Positions 43,212 through 52,178 of a DNA stretch of 64,000 bases are shown piece after piece; positions within the stretch are counted from its first letter, which is position 1; each line of letters begins with the position of its first letter. A model generated the notes under the pieces. The model ran no database searches. It was not told where the DNA came from and saw only the letters and a program-made list of their open reading frames with translations. The translations under genes were made by a program, and so were the position numbers. Source of the DNA: DASWTL01 sp966250385 (GTDB taxonomy: Bacteria > Bacteroidota > Bacteroidia > Sphingobacteriales > Sphingobacteriaceae); the NCBI GenBank assembly GCA_966250385.1, contig CBINHC010000012.1, positions 1 through 64,000 of the forward strand, read 5' to 3'.

Positions 43212-44579
43212 TTAATTGGCCGGCGCTTCTTCCGGCTTCGGCAGCGGATCGGCATAACGGGCCAGTCCGTAGTTTCTCTGCATGGCTTCGCCGGCATGGG
43301 TAACATGCCATTCGAACTCGTCACGGAAGTGACGGATGGCACTTGCCACCGGCCATGCGGCCGCGTCGCCCAGCGGGCAGATCGTATTTCCTTCGATTTT
43401 TTTGGAGACGTCGACCAGCAGGTCGATATCACTCATCTTACCATGGCCGTATTCCAGACGGTGCAGCACTTTTTCGAGCCATCCGGTACCTTCACGGCAT
43501 GGTGAACACTGTCCGCAGCTTTCATGGTGGTAGAATCGGCTGAAGTTCCAGGTATTCCGTACGATACACTGATCTTCGTCAAACGCGATCAGTCCGCCGG
43601 AACCCAGCATGGTGCCTGTAGCGAATCCGCCGTCGGACAGCGATTCGTAGGACATCAGGCGCGGCTCGTTGTTGATCGTCTTCAGGAACAGGTTGGCCGG
43701 CAGGATCGGCACCGAGGAACCTCCCGCAACCACCGCCTTCAGGCGCTTTCCGTTCGCTATCCCGCCGCAGTATTCATCCGAATAGATGAATTCCTCGGCA
43801 GAAAGACCGAGTTCGATCTCATAGACGCCGGGTTTATTCAGGTTTCCGGAAGCTGAGATCAGCTTGGTTCCGGTACTTCTTCCGATACCGATCTTCGCAT
43901 ACTCGTCCCCGCCGTCATTGATGATCGGCACGGTAGCCGCGATCGACTCGACGTTATTCACTACGGTAGGACAGTCATACAGTCCGGAGATGGCCGGGAA
44001 CGGAGGTTTGATCCGCGGATTACCGCGTTTTCCTTCCAGCGACTCGATCAGGGCCGTTTCCTCACCGCAGATGTAGGCACCGCCACCGGGCTGTACGTAC
44101 AGTTCCAGGTCATACCCGGTCCCGAGAATGTTCTTGCCCAGGAATCCGGCATTCCTGGCTTCTGCGATCGCCTTTTCCAGGATCCTGATCTGGGGCATCA
44201 TCTCGCCGCGCACATAGATGTAGGAAGTATTGGCGCCCAGTGCGAAACTGGATACGATCATCCCTTCGATCAGTGCATGGGGAATATGGGTCATCAGGTA
44301 CCGGTCCTTGAAGGTACCCGGCTCTGATTCATCACCGTTGCATACGAGGTAACGCGGCTTACCTTCCGGCTTGGCCAGAAAGCTCCACTTCATTCCGGTC
44401 GGGAAACCGGCACCGCCACGTCCTCTGAGGCCTGATTTCTTCACCTCTTCCACAATATCTTCGGGAGACATTGTTTTCAAGGCCTTTTCAACGGCCCGGT
44501 AACCACCCATCCGGCGGTAAACCTCGAACGTATTGATGCCCGGAACGTTTATATGTTCTAATAATAACTTGCGAGCCAC
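43212..44579 (-). CDS. nuoF: NADH dehydrogenase subunit F (FMN, NADH-binding)
   Basis: The 455-residue NuoF carries the NADH-binding and FMN sites: GLRGRGGAGFPTGMKWSF near residue 50, CNGDESEPGTFKDRYLM near 80, and the 4Fe-4S motif ESCGQCSPCREGTGW near 355. It is the entry point of electrons from NADH. It follows nuoE after two bases, and a 71-base gap with a CCGGGG/CCCCGG hairpin separates it from nuoG. Confidence 0.97.
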   Translation of the reverse strand: MARKLLLEHINVPGINTFEVYRRMGGYRAVEKALKTMSPEDIVEEVKKSGLRGRGGAGFPTGMKWSFLAKPEGKPRYLVCNGDESEPGTFKDRYLMTHIPHALIEGMIVSSFALGANTSYIYVRGEMMPQIRILEKAIAEARNAGFLGKNILGTGYDLELYVQPGGGAYICGEETALIESLEGKRGNPRIKPPFPAISGLYDCPTVVNNVESIAATVPIINDGGDEYAKIGIGRSTGTKLISASGNLNKPGVYEIELGLSAEEFIYSDEYCGGIANGKRLKAVVAGGSSVPILPANLFLKTINNEPRLMSYESLSDGGFATGTMLGSGGLIAFDEDQCIVRNTWNFSRFYHHESCGQCSPCREGTGWLEKVLHRLEYGHGKMSDIDLLVDVSKKIEGNTICPLGDAAAWPVASAIRHFRDEFEWHVTHAGEAMQRNYGLARYADPLPKPEEAPAN

Positions 44580-44581
44580 CT

Positions 44582-45124
44582 TTAATTTGTTTGATCAACA
44601 GGTTTAACTGCTGTTGTTAACCGTAAATTTTCTATTAACTCATCGACTTTTCCTTCTGTGAGGTTTTCATAGAAGGTATATTCGGGTCCGATCTGAAGGA
44701 CCGGTGCCATACCGCACGCAGCCAGGCACTCGACGCCTCTCCAGCTGAACAGACCATCTTCGGTTACTTCCCCTTCACGCACACCCAGTTTGTCTTCGAT
44801 GTGCTTCATGATCTTCTCGGCACCCACCAGGCAGCATGGTCCTGTCCGGCATACTTCCAGCACGTATTTTCCCTGAGGTTTCAGGAAGTACATCGTGTAG
44901 AAGGATGCAACCTCGTATACTTCGATCGGCTGGATCTGCAGAAACTCGGCTACCTTGTCCATAGCAGGTGTACTCACCCAGCCAAATTCCGCCTGTACTA
45001 AATGAAGAATCGGAAGCAGCGCAGACTTTTGTCTTCCTTCAGGATAACGGCTCACCAGTTCATTGAAACTGGCGATCATTTCCGGGGTAAATACCACCTC
45101 ATCGGTTTGTGTTATACTAAGCAT
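44582..45124 (-). CDS. nuoE: NADH dehydrogenase subunit E (2Fe-2S)
   Basis: The 180-residue NuoE has a thioredoxin-like 2Fe-2S domain with cysteines in VCRTGPCCLVGAEK and ECLAACGMAP, which coordinate cluster N1a. N-terminal helices pack against NuoF. It overlaps nuoD by eight bases and precedes nuoF. Regular in length. Confidence 0.96.
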   Translation of the reverse strand: MLSITQTDEVVFTPEMIASFNELVSRYPEGRQKSALLPILHLVQAEFGWVSTPAMDKVAEFLQIQPIEVYEVASFYTMYFLKPQGKYVLEVCRTGPCCLVGAEKIMKHIEDKLGVREGEVTEDGLFSWRGVECLAACGMAPVLQIGPEYTFYENLTEGKVDELIENLRLTTAVKPVDQTN

Positions 45125-46325
45125 CTAACTCTCCTGCAATAACATTTAAACTACTCATATTCACAATGGCGTCAGAAAGCAACATTCCGGCGCTCATCGG
45201 GGCATACATCTGATAATTGATAAAGCTCGGACGACGGAAGTGCAGCCTGTACGGCGTGCGGCCGCCATCATTCACCAGGTAGAAGCCCAGCTCGCCGTTA
45301 CCGCCTTCAACGGCATGGTATACTTCGGTCTTCGGGGTATCGATCTCACCCATGACGATCTTGAAATGGTAGATCAGGGCTTCCATATTATTATATACCT
45401 GTTCCTTCGGAGGCAGGTAGAATTCAGGGACATCCGCATGATAGATCCCCCTGGGTTCTTTTTCGATCTTCTCGAGCGCCTGCTCGATGATCCGCAGACT
45501 CTGCCACATCTCCTCGTTACGGAGCAGGAAGCGGTCATACACGTCACCGTTGGTGCCTACAGGGATCTCGAAATCAAAATCTTCATAGGAAGAATACGGC
45601 TCGCTAACCCGGACATCGTAATCCACGCCGGTTGCCCGGAGGATCGGACCACTCCAGCTGTAGTTCAGGGCAGTTTCCGCATCGACCGGGGCCACGCCCA
45701 CGGTACGGTCCATGAAGATCCGGTTCCTGTTGAACAACGCTTCGAATTCTTTCAGGATCGGCGGGAAGTTCTTGATGAACTTGCGGATCTTGGCGAAGGC
45801 GATGTCATTGAAGTCACGTTCGAATCCGCCGATCCGGCCGATATTGGTTGTCAGACGCGCGCCGCAGATCTCCTCATAGATCTCATACACGTGCTCACGC
45901 TCTTCCATCAGGTAGAGGAAGCCGGTATAGGCACCGGTATCCACACCGAGGATCCCGTTACAGATCAGGTGATCGGTGATCCGGGCAAGTTCCATGACGA
46001 TGACCCGCAGGTAATCGACCCGCTTGGGGGTCTGGATATTCAGGAGCTTCTCAACGGTCATGTGCCAGCCCATGTTGTTGATGGGCGATGAGCAATAGTT
46101 CAGACGGTCGGTCAGCGGGGTGATCTGGTAGAACGGCCGGTGTTCGGCGATCTTTTCAAATGCGCGGTGAATATATCCGATCGTAGAAACGCCGCTAACG
46201 ATCCGCTCTCCGTCCATCTGCAGTACGTTCTGGAATACTCCGTGCGTTGCAGGGTGGGTCGGCCCCAGGTTCAGGGTAGTCGTTTCATTGAACGGGTCTA
46301 CTTCAGTTGCAAAAGGATTGTTCAT
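45117..46325 (-). CDS. nuoD: NADH dehydrogenase subunit D (quinone site)
   Basis: The 402-residue NuoD is the 49-kDa homologue. NLGPTHPATHGVFQNVLQMD near the N-terminus and IGRIGGFERDFNDIAFAK around residue 165 show the quinone-binding fold inherited from [NiFe] hydrogenases. It overlaps the nuoC stop by one base and nuoE by eight. NuoC and NuoD are separate here rather than fused. Confidence 0.97.
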   Translation of the reverse strand: MNNPFATEVDPFNETTTLNLGPTHPATHGVFQNVLQMDGERIVSGVSTIGYIHRAFEKIAEHRPFYQITPLTDRLNYCSSPINNMGWHMTVEKLLNIQTPKRVDYLRVIVMELARITDHLICNGILGVDTGAYTGFLYLMEEREHVYEIYEEICGARLTTNIGRIGGFERDFNDIAFAKIRKFIKNFPPILKEFEALFNRNRIFMDRTVGVAPVDAETALNYSWSGPILRATGVDYDVRVSEPYSSYEDFDFEIPVGTNGDVYDRFLLRNEEMWQSLRIIEQALEKIEKEPRGIYHADVPEFYLPPKEQVYNNMEALIYHFKIVMGEIDTPKTEVYHAVEGGNGELGFYLVNDGGRTPYRLHFRRPSFINYQMYAPMSAGMLLSDAIVNMSSLNVIAGELDA

Positions 46326-46828
46326 TATCTTCCGAAGAAATAATCTTTTTTATCTACTCGATTGGGGTCTTCCAGCGGAAACTCGCGTCTCATCGGGAAA
46401 ACGTCCATATCATCTACATTCAAAATACGACGGAGGTCAGGGTGTCCGTCGAAACGGATCCCGAAGAAATCGTAGGTCTCACGTTCCATCCAGTCGGCGC
46501 CTTTCCACAGCGGGGTCGCTGAAGGAATGACCGGATTCTCACCTTCCAGAAAGACCTTGATCCGGACGCGGACATTGTTGGTCAGACTATGCAGGTGATA
46601 GATGACCCCGATCGGAAGTTCCTTCTCCGGATAATGGATACCCGTGATATCGGTGAGATAAATAAATGCCAGCTCCTTGTCCTCCTTCAGGAATTTAAGC
46701 AGCTCGGCGATCGTTCCTTTATCCGTTTCAAAAGTAAGCAGACCATACGGTTCGGCAGGAACTGAAATAGCTTCGCCAAAACGTGCAGTGATCTTCTGTA
46801 AAACAGCCTGATTTGTTAATTTACCCAT
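46325..46828 (-). CDS. nuoC: NADH dehydrogenase subunit C
   Basis: The 167-residue NuoC is the 30-kDa homologue with the family block HYPEKELPIGVIYHLHSL, and ERETYDFFGIRFDGHPDLRR near residue 130. It has a structural role in the connecting module. One base is shared with nuoB and one with nuoD, so the B-C-D trio is tightly coupled. Confidence 0.96.
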   Translation of the reverse strand: MGKLTNQAVLQKITARFGEAISVPAEPYGLLTFETDKGTIAELLKFLKEDKELAFIYLTDITGIHYPEKELPIGVIYHLHSLTNNVRVRIKVFLEGENPVIPSATPLWKGADWMERETYDFFGIRFDGHPDLRRILNVDDMDVFPMRREFPLEDPNRVDKKDYFFGR

Positions 46829-47370
46829 TACTGGATTCCGTATTTTGCTAATAATTCTTTGTACTCAGGAGAGTGTCTGCGTCTGAGAGACTCATTCTTG
46901 ACCAACTCCTGTACCTTTAAAATTCCGCTCAGATAGGCCTCGGGGCGCGGAGGACACCCGGGCACGTACACGTCGACCGGGATGATCTCATCGATCCCCT
47001 GCAATACCGAATAGGTATCGAAGATACCGCCGCTAGATGCACAGGCACCGACGGCTACCACCCAGCGGGGTTCCGCCATCTGGATATAGACCTGCTTCAG
47101 GACAGGCGCCATCTTTTTCGCAATGGTTCCCATGACCAGCAGCATATCGGCCTGTCTCGGGGAAAAAGAAGGTCTCTCCGCTCCGAAGCGGGCAATATCA
47201 TAGTGGGCACCCATGGTGGCCATGAATTCGATTCCGCAGCAGGAAGTAGCAAAAGGCAGGGGCCACAATGAATGCGAACGAGCCAGACCGATTACTTTAT
47301 CAAAGGAAGTTGCAAAGAACCCTGCACCTTCTACACCCGGAGGAGCTTCTACTAATTTTATATCGCTCAT
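46828..47370 (-). CDS. nuoB: NADH dehydrogenase subunit B (cluster N2)
   Basis: The 180-residue NuoB holds the terminal cluster N2, with tandem cysteines in FATSCCGIEFMATMG, a third in VGACASSGGIFD and a fourth in YVPGCPPRPE. It hands electrons to the quinone. Upstream is a 103-bp gap to nuoA that contains a hairpin, unlike the otherwise compact operon. Confidence 0.97.
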   Translation of the reverse strand: MSDIKLVEAPPGVEGAGFFATSFDKVIGLARSHSLWPLPFATSCCGIEFMATMGAHYDIARFGAERPSFSPRQADMLLVMGTIAKKMAPVLKQVYIQMAEPRWVVAVGACASSGGIFDTYSVLQGIDEIIPVDVYVPGCPPRPEAYLSGILKVQELVKNESLRRRHSPEYKELLAKYGIQ

Positions 47371-47386
47371 ATCCCTAACAGCTAAA

Positions 47387-47411
47387 ACACATTCCCCAGG
47401 GGGGAAAGTGT
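47387..47411 (-). other. Hairpin between nuoA and nuoB
   Basis: ACAC-A-TTCCCC and GGGGAA-A-GTGT pair with one A-A mismatch. On the minus strand the stem is followed by TTTTAG. It may be a partial terminator or an mRNA-stability element that changes nuoA against downstream levels. Confidence 0.5.
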
Positions 47412-47473
47412 CAAAATTACAATATTAAAAATGTATCTAAGTCAATTTGAGGAATTAATCAGAACCCCAGTTC

Positions 47474-47845
47474 CTAATCCCAGTCCAGCACCCCTTTTTT
47501 CAGGACATAAATGAAGCCCAGGAGCAGCGTTCCCATGAACAGGAACATTTCCAGGAGGCCGTTCAGCCCGAAGTCCCTGAAGTTCACGGCCCAGGGATAC
47601 ATGAATATAACTTCAACGTCAAACAGGACGAATAGTATAGCGACAAGGAAATACTTGATCGAGAACCGGGACCGTGCATTACCGATCGATTCAATTCCGG
47701 ACTCGAACGGAACCAGTTTATCGGCTGTTTTCCGTTTCGGACCAATCAAATGGGTCAATACCATCGTAGAAACCACAAAACCTAGGGCGACCACCATCTG
47801 GAAGATGATTGGCAGGTAATTCACTGGTGTACTTAATGCTTCCAT
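47474..47845 (-). CDS. nuoA: NADH dehydrogenase subunit A
   Basis: The 123-residue NuoA has three membrane helices and the family piece PFESGIESIGNARSRFSIKY near residue 45, followed by LFVLFDVEVIFMYPWAV. It sits at the junction of the two arms, near the quinone tunnel. As the first gene of the fourteen-gene operon it is preceded by a likely -7 box. Confidence 0.96.
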   Translation of the reverse strand: MEALSTPVNYLPIIFQMVVALGFVVSTMVLTHLIGPKRKTADKLVPFESGIESIGNARSRFSIKYFLVAILFVLFDVEVIFMYPWAVNFRDFGLNGLLEMFLFMGTLLLGFIYVLKKGVLDWD

Positions 47846-47858
47846 ACAAAATTTGGCG

Positions 47859-47866
47859 CAAATATA
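47859..47866 (-). promoter_or_regulatory. Probable -7 box of the nuo operon
   Basis: The minus strand reads TATATTTG here, 13 bases before the nuoA start, an exact TAnnTTTG match. A TTTG at -33 is seen only at 16-bp spacing, inside the preceding terminator loop, so this is a modest call. Confidence 0.5.
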
Positions 47867-47898
47867 ATAAAAAGAGAGCCGACAAAAGCCGGCTCTCT
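47867..47898 (-). terminator. Terminator of the exbB-to-TPR operon
   Basis: AGAGAGCCG and CGGCTCTCT form a perfect 9-bp stem around an 8-nt loop. On the minus strand it is followed by TTTTTATTAT, 25 bases beyond the TPR gene stop. It separates the Ton operon from nuo. Confidence 0.9.
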
Positions 47899-47923
47899 CC
47901 TATAATTAATGTGAAAGTATCGT

Positions 47924-49594
47924 TTATTTGCTGCCGCCGATGGCTTTCAGGGCATCACGGGCGTACGTATTGGCTGGATCCAGTTCGGTTATTTTCTGGA
48001 AATATTCCTTTGCCTTTGCAGCATCTGTCTTCACGTAGAAGGCACCCAGGTTGGAGTACGCTTCGATCATGTTCTTCTTCACGGAAGCTCCCATCTCGCC
48101 GCCCTTTTCAGTGATCAGCTGGATGTATTTCTCGTAGTCAGGAACCATTAATCCCTTAGGGTTCTCCTGGTCATCGGTATACCGCTTAACACGGGCCCTG
48201 TAGATATAGGCATCCGGGCTGGTCGGAGACTTCTCGATCACAAAGCTTAAGGCAGAATCCGCTTTGGCCAGCATGCTGATATCCGGATTCTCATTTTTCT
48301 GGTTTCTGATCGCATAATCGAAATAATAGGAAAGACCCATGAACAACCGGTCATAGAGGGTAGCGGACGCACCCCTGCTGTTTACGGCAAGCTCGTAAGC
48401 GCGCTGCGCCTCGGTCCATTTCTTCGCGTCAAAAAATTCTTTCGCAACGCTGCTCAGGGCCTCGGCGTTGGTGGAGTCAAGTTCGATCGCTTTCTCGATG
48501 TTCCTGAAACCGGCCTCGGTAGAGTCGTTCTTTACCTGTGCAAGACCCAGGTACAGGTAATCCTGGTCGATGATCCGCTTCTTGTCCACTTTCGCAAAGA
48601 AGTCTTTCATCGCCTGTAAGCTGGCAGGATAGTTCTTGTTCTCATAAGCCGCATATCCAAGGTAACGGTAGATCCGTGGATTGGCCTTATCCAGTTTGGC
48701 CATCTCCTGAGCTTCCTGCTCCAGTTCCTTCGGCTTCTTGGTATATACCAGTAAATCGGCATAACGCATTCTGGACTCGATGGAACGGTCAGTCAGATCC
48801 ATATACTTCTTATAGAAATCCAGGGCCTGCTGATATTTTGCATCACGCTCCTTGGTCTCATCGGTACCCCACCGGAGGTAGGTTTCAGCCAGCTCCCGGT
48901 AAGCAGGTCCGTAATTCGGATCCACGGCAAGGACCTTCTTGAACTCAGCTTCCGCTTCAGGAAACGCTTTGGCGTTCTTGTTGATCACGCCAAGCTCCAC
49001 AGAGGCACGAAGCAGGTTCTTGTTCAGTTCGGTAGCGGTCCGGTAAGCACTGTAGGCTTCGCTGTTCTTGGACTGGCCGCGGTAAGCGTCACCCAGTGCA
49101 AGAAAGATATCAGCGTCCTTCGCGTTTCTTTCCTTCGCCTTTTCGAGGTAGCTGACGGCCTGAGCATAGTCAGGAGTCGGCGCGTCGATGTAGGCCCGTC
49201 CGATGTACAGGAACGACTTGTAGTCTTTTCTTCCCATCAGATCCACTGCCTTGTCAAAGTTGCTCTTTGCGCCGGCAGCGTTGTTATTCTGAAGCTCGAC
49301 GGTTCCGAGTCCGACATAGTTAAGCGGCTCTTTCGCATCGGCTGCGATTCCTTTATCGTAAACCATTTTGGCCGAATCGACATAGTCGTTTGCCAGGTAG
49401 GTATTACCGAGGTAGAAATAGTTTTCTGCGTTTGTTGGTTGTGAAGCAGTTAAACCTTTCAAAATGGTTTTTGCCTTCTGATACTGTTCAGCATCGATGG
49501 CCTTCTTGGCGTCATTCAAGTTTTGCGCGAAAACTGCAGAGCCCAGAAAAACCAGTCCAAAAGTTATCTTCACCGCATTTTTCATCATTTTCAT
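47924..49594 (-). CDS. Large TPR-repeat protein of the Ton operon, exported
   Basis: The 556-residue protein begins with a signal peptide (MKNAVKITFGLVFLGSAVFA) and consists of TPR repeats throughout, for example AENYFYLGNTYLANDYVDSA and FPEAEAEFKKVLAVDPNYGP. About a dozen repeats fill the chain, with YARDALKAIGGSK at the end. It should be periplasmic and serve as a protein-protein scaffold. It is five bases after the PstS-like gene on the minus strand and ends the operon. The gene order tonB, small membrane protein, PstS-like, TPR is common in this phylum; no role is known. Confidence 0.85.
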   Translation of the reverse strand: MKMMKNAVKITFGLVFLGSAVFAQNLNDAKKAIDAEQYQKAKTILKGLTASQPTNAENYFYLGNTYLANDYVDSAKMVYDKGIAADAKEPLNYVGLGTVELQNNNAAGAKSNFDKAVDLMGRKDYKSFLYIGRAYIDAPTPDYAQAVSYLEKAKERNAKDADIFLALGDAYRGQSKNSEAYSAYRTATELNKNLLRASVELGVINKNAKAFPEAEAEFKKVLAVDPNYGPAYRELAETYLRWGTDETKERDAKYQQALDFYKKYMDLTDRSIESRMRYADLLVYTKKPKELEQEAQEMAKLDKANPRIYRYLGYAAYENKNYPASLQAMKDFFAKVDKKRIIDQDYLYLGLAQVKNDSTEAGFRNIEKAIELDSTNAEALSSVAKEFFDAKKWTEAQRAYELAVNSRGASATLYDRLFMGLSYYFDYAIRNQKNENPDISMLAKADSALSFVIEKSPTSPDAYIYRARVKRYTDDQENPKGLMVPDYEKYIQLITEKGGEMGASVKKNMIEAYSNLGAFYVKTDAAKAKEYFQKITELDPANTYARDALKAIGGSK

Positions 49595-49599
49595 TGGTT

Positions 49600-50523
49600 C
49601 TATTTTAAGTTTAGTGTACTCTTTATTCTTACCTCCCTTGGCGGCAGGCTGTCAGGCAGCAATCCTGATTTCAATACAATTCTCTGCCCTTGTTCCCCAT
49701 ACAGAAATGCAGCAAATCCCGAGCCGAGCCCCGGACCGCCCTGACCATTCAGGATGTAGAGGTTTCTGGTGAAAGGATATAGCTTTAAGGCAATATTGCT
49801 CTGTGTCGGCTTATAAAAATTGTCGGAACCAGGTTTCCCCGGTAAATTTTTAACACCCAGAGTTCTCAAGTTGTTCACGAAGGGCACGAGATCGGGATCC
49901 GGCTGTTTCATCCAGTTCACACCGACCACGCCGACCGTTCCGGGATGATCGTGAACGTACCGGATCACTTCAGGATTCGACTTCATTCCGTAAACGCCCT
50001 TTGCAGGCAGTTCCTCCACGCCCGCTAATTGTTTCAAATAACTGACCGTACTTGAATTGGGATTATCAAAGACCAGGGTCTTGAATCTTCCCGGCTTTCC
50101 CTGCAGTACGTCAATGACCTCTGCAACCGTAATGGTCGAATCGGTCACCGATTTGTGTGCTACCAGCGCTATTGCGTCTATCGCAAAACGTTTAACGCGG
50201 ATATTAATCTTTTTATTTTCGTAAAACTTCGATTCTTCCGGTTTTAATGTACGGGAAATAACCGCAACACGGATACTATCCGACAAAAAAAGCTTCAGTA
50301 ATTCATTCTCGGACTTGTATACGGGCTCTATTTTGGCGGTCGGATACTGCGCCTCAAATACCTGAAGCTGATCCTCGACGATCGGTTTGAACGACTCGTC
50401 AATGACGACCTGGGTGCTGCCCCTGGTAAAGGAGCCACCCGAATCCGAACCCGTATTCTGGCAGGCAGCCAGAGCCGCCATACTGAAAAACGAGGCAGCC
50501 GCCAATTTGAGTAATCCCTTCAT
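49600..50523 (-). CDS. PstS-like substrate-binding lipoprotein
   Basis: From the ATG at 50523 the protein has 307 residues, with a lipoprotein signal ending in ALAAC around residue 23. The body resembles phosphate-type periplasmic binding proteins: GGSFTRGSTQVVIDESF and FENKKINIRVKRFAIDAIAL-type segments, and an NSSTVSYLKQL sequence that would line the ligand pocket. There is no ABC permease or ATPase in the neighbourhood. It stands between the small membrane protein and the TPR gene in the Ton operon, suggesting a sensing or energy-linked role. Phosphate binding is not demonstrated. Confidence 0.82.
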   Translation of the reverse strand: MKGLLKLAAASFFSMAALAACQNTGSDSGGSFTRGSTQVVIDESFKPIVEDQLQVFEAQYPTAKIEPVYKSENELLKLFLSDSIRVAVISRTLKPEESKFYENKKINIRVKRFAIDAIALVAHKSVTDSTITVAEVIDVLQGKPGRFKTLVFDNPNSSTVSYLKQLAGVEELPAKGVYGMKSNPEVIRYVHDHPGTVGVVGVNWMKQPDPDLVPFVNNLRTLGVKNLPGKPGSDNFYKPTQSNIALKLYPFTRNLYILNGQGGPGLGSGFAAFLYGEQGQRIVLKSGLLPDSLPPREVRIKSTLNLK

Positions 50524-50524
50524 A

Positions 50525-50746
50525 CTAGTCTCTAGTCTGTAATAAACGCATAAACCGAAAGAAAGAGTATACAATCAGTAAAACTCCAAACATTATTCGG
50601 TAGCGGGGTTCCATGTCCAGTGGAATGTCTTTCCAGAAGATGATAGCCACTCCCAATGCCAGATACATCAGGAAGAATGCAACCCCTAAAATGGACAGAA
50701 ATCGCTTTGCGGGCGATTTCTGTCTTTCTTTGTTACTAAAAGCCAT
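50525..50746 (-). CDS. Small two-helix membrane protein of the Ton operon
   Basis: The 73-residue protein starts MAFSNKERQKSPAKRFLSIL, with a basic N-terminus followed by two hydrophobic helices (GVAFFLMYLALGVAIIF and IMFGVLLIVYSFFRFM). The ATG at 50746 lies just two bases from the tonB stop, so the longer reading from 50830, which runs through tonB, is rejected. It is flanked on the other side by the PstS-like gene with one base between. No family name is recognised. Operon position and its two helices suggest a motor accessory. Confidence 0.7.
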   Translation of the reverse strand: MAFSNKERQKSPAKRFLSILGVAFFLMYLALGVAIIFWKDIPLDMEPRYRIMFGVLLIVYSFFRFMRLLQTRD

Positions 50747-50748
50747 TT

Positions 50749-51573
50749 CTATTGTCCGGCCAGCTGGAAGAAAATAGGTATGGTAAATTGTACCCGGACC
50801 GTACGCCCGTTCTGAACACCGGCAGTCCATTTCGGCGAATTCTTCAGTACGCGTACCGCTTCTTCATCCGTTCCGTACCCAAGTCCGCGAACCACCTTGA
50901 TGTCTGTAAGCCTCCCGTCTTTCTCAACGACGAACGACACGAACACACGACCGGTAATATTGTTCTCACGGGCCAGTGGCGGATACTTGATGTTTCTCGA
51001 CAAGTACTTTCCGAAAGCCTCATCACCGCCGGGGAATGCAGGGAGAACCTCGACGCTCGCGAAATCCTTGATACTGTTATCCTCAACGATCTCCGCTTCT
51101 TTCGGTGCCTCACCGACAGGTTCATCGATACGGATCTCCGCGTTCGGATCCCCTTCAATGGTTTTCTGACCAGGGTCAGCAACCTTCAGTTCCTCTACGG
51201 TAGGAGGCTCTTCCTCGGTCACCTGCTCAGCAGGTACAACGACCGGAGGAGGGAATTTCACCTGGTCCACTTTCGGCTTCGGTGGCTCTACCGGTGGCGG
51301 CGGAGGAGGTGTTTTCTCATCCACCGGTGGCGGAGGAGCCAGAACCACTTCCGTTTCTCTGAATTTCTCTTCTTCTTCAGGCATGTAACCGGAGATCAAT
51401 CGAATGATCGTCGGCGAACTGACAGCCAATACAAACAACACACTGCCGACTAAAAGAGCCTTATTGGTTGTTTTTGGATTGGATTTGCGCAGTTCATAGG
51501 CGCCGTATGCTTTATTACGACCAGCAAATACAACGTCAAGCCACTCCGGTTTAAAAATATCTAATTTTGCCAT
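50749..51573 (-). CDS. tonB: TonB energy transducer
   Basis: The 274-residue protein has an N-terminal cytoplasmic patch, a single membrane helix near residues 40-60 (ALLVGSVLFVLAVSSPTIIR), a long proline-rich stretch (PPPPPVEPPKPKVDQVKFPP) that spans the periplasm, and a C-terminal TonB domain with YPPLARENNITGRVFVSFVV near residue 200. It transmits proton-driven energy from ExbB/ExbD to outer-membrane receptors such as SusC. It lies between exbD and the small membrane protein gene. Confidence 0.94.
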   Translation of the reverse strand: MAKLDIFKPEWLDVVFAGRNKAYGAYELRKSNPKTTNKALLVGSVLFVLAVSSPTIIRLISGYMPEEEEKFRETEVVLAPPPPVDEKTPPPPPPVEPPKPKVDQVKFPPPVVVPAEQVTEEEPPTVEELKVADPGQKTIEGDPNAEIRIDEPVGEAPKEAEIVEDNSIKDFASVEVLPAFPGGDEAFGKYLSRNIKYPPLARENNITGRVFVSFVVEKDGRLTDIKVVRGLGYGTDEEAVRVLKNSPKWTAGVQNGRTVRVQFTIPIFFQLAGQ

Positions 51574-51598
51574 TGTCTTCTAAATATTAACGGGTGAA

Positions 51599-52156
51599 CT
51601 ATTCATAAATCTTATCCCGCTTGAGCAAATCTACTTCCGGTTCGGTAATCTCTACAATTGCATACTGGGTTACATTTGCAATCTTCATCTCGTCCAGGAT
51701 ATCCACCAGATTCTTGTAGGTGGATTTATCACTTGCCTTGATCAAAACGATAAGACCTTTTTTAGGATCACCTGTTATGCTCTGAACATTTTTTATCTGT
51801 TCAAGGAGTGCCTTCCGGATTCCGTTCTTTCCGTAGTTATCGACCTGCGGAGGAGTGATCGGCTTCTCCATCAGACCCATATACCATTCAAGACGGTTAT
51901 TGGAGCCCAGAAGGATGGTCATGGTCCGGTTATCGGCAACATCCAGCTTGGTATCCGGTTGCTCCTCATTCTTATCCGGCATGGCCAGGTCCATCGCCTG
52001 GGGTTTAGCCAGGGTGGTGGTAAGCATAAAGAAGGTGATCAAAAGGAACGCAAGGTCAACCATCGCCGTTAAATCGACCCTGGTGGATTGCTTCTTGCTC
52101 CTGATCTTCCCGCCTTTTTTACCACCCCCGCCGGAGGAGGTATCTAATTCTGCCAT
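51599..52156 (-). CDS. exbD: ExbD-type biopolymer transport protein (second copy)
   Basis: The 185-residue protein begins with a glycine- and lysine-rich tail (SSGGGGKKGGKIRSKKQSTR) and one membrane helix with the essential aspartate region VDLTAMVDLAFLLITFFML near residue 30. The C-terminal half is periplasmic. It would join ExbB in the proton channel that drives TonB. It follows the other exbD by 22 bases. Confidence 0.92.
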   Translation of the reverse strand: MAELDTSSGGGGKKGGKIRSKKQSTRVDLTAMVDLAFLLITFFMLTTTLAKPQAMDLAMPDKNEEQPDTKLDVADNRTMTILLGSNNRLEWYMGLMEKPITPPQVDNYGKNGIRKALLEQIKNVQSITGDPKKGLIVLIKASDKSTYKNLVDILDEMKIANVTQYAIVEITEPEVDLLKRDKIYE

Positions 52157-52178
52157 TTTGTTTAAATATTAATATGTC

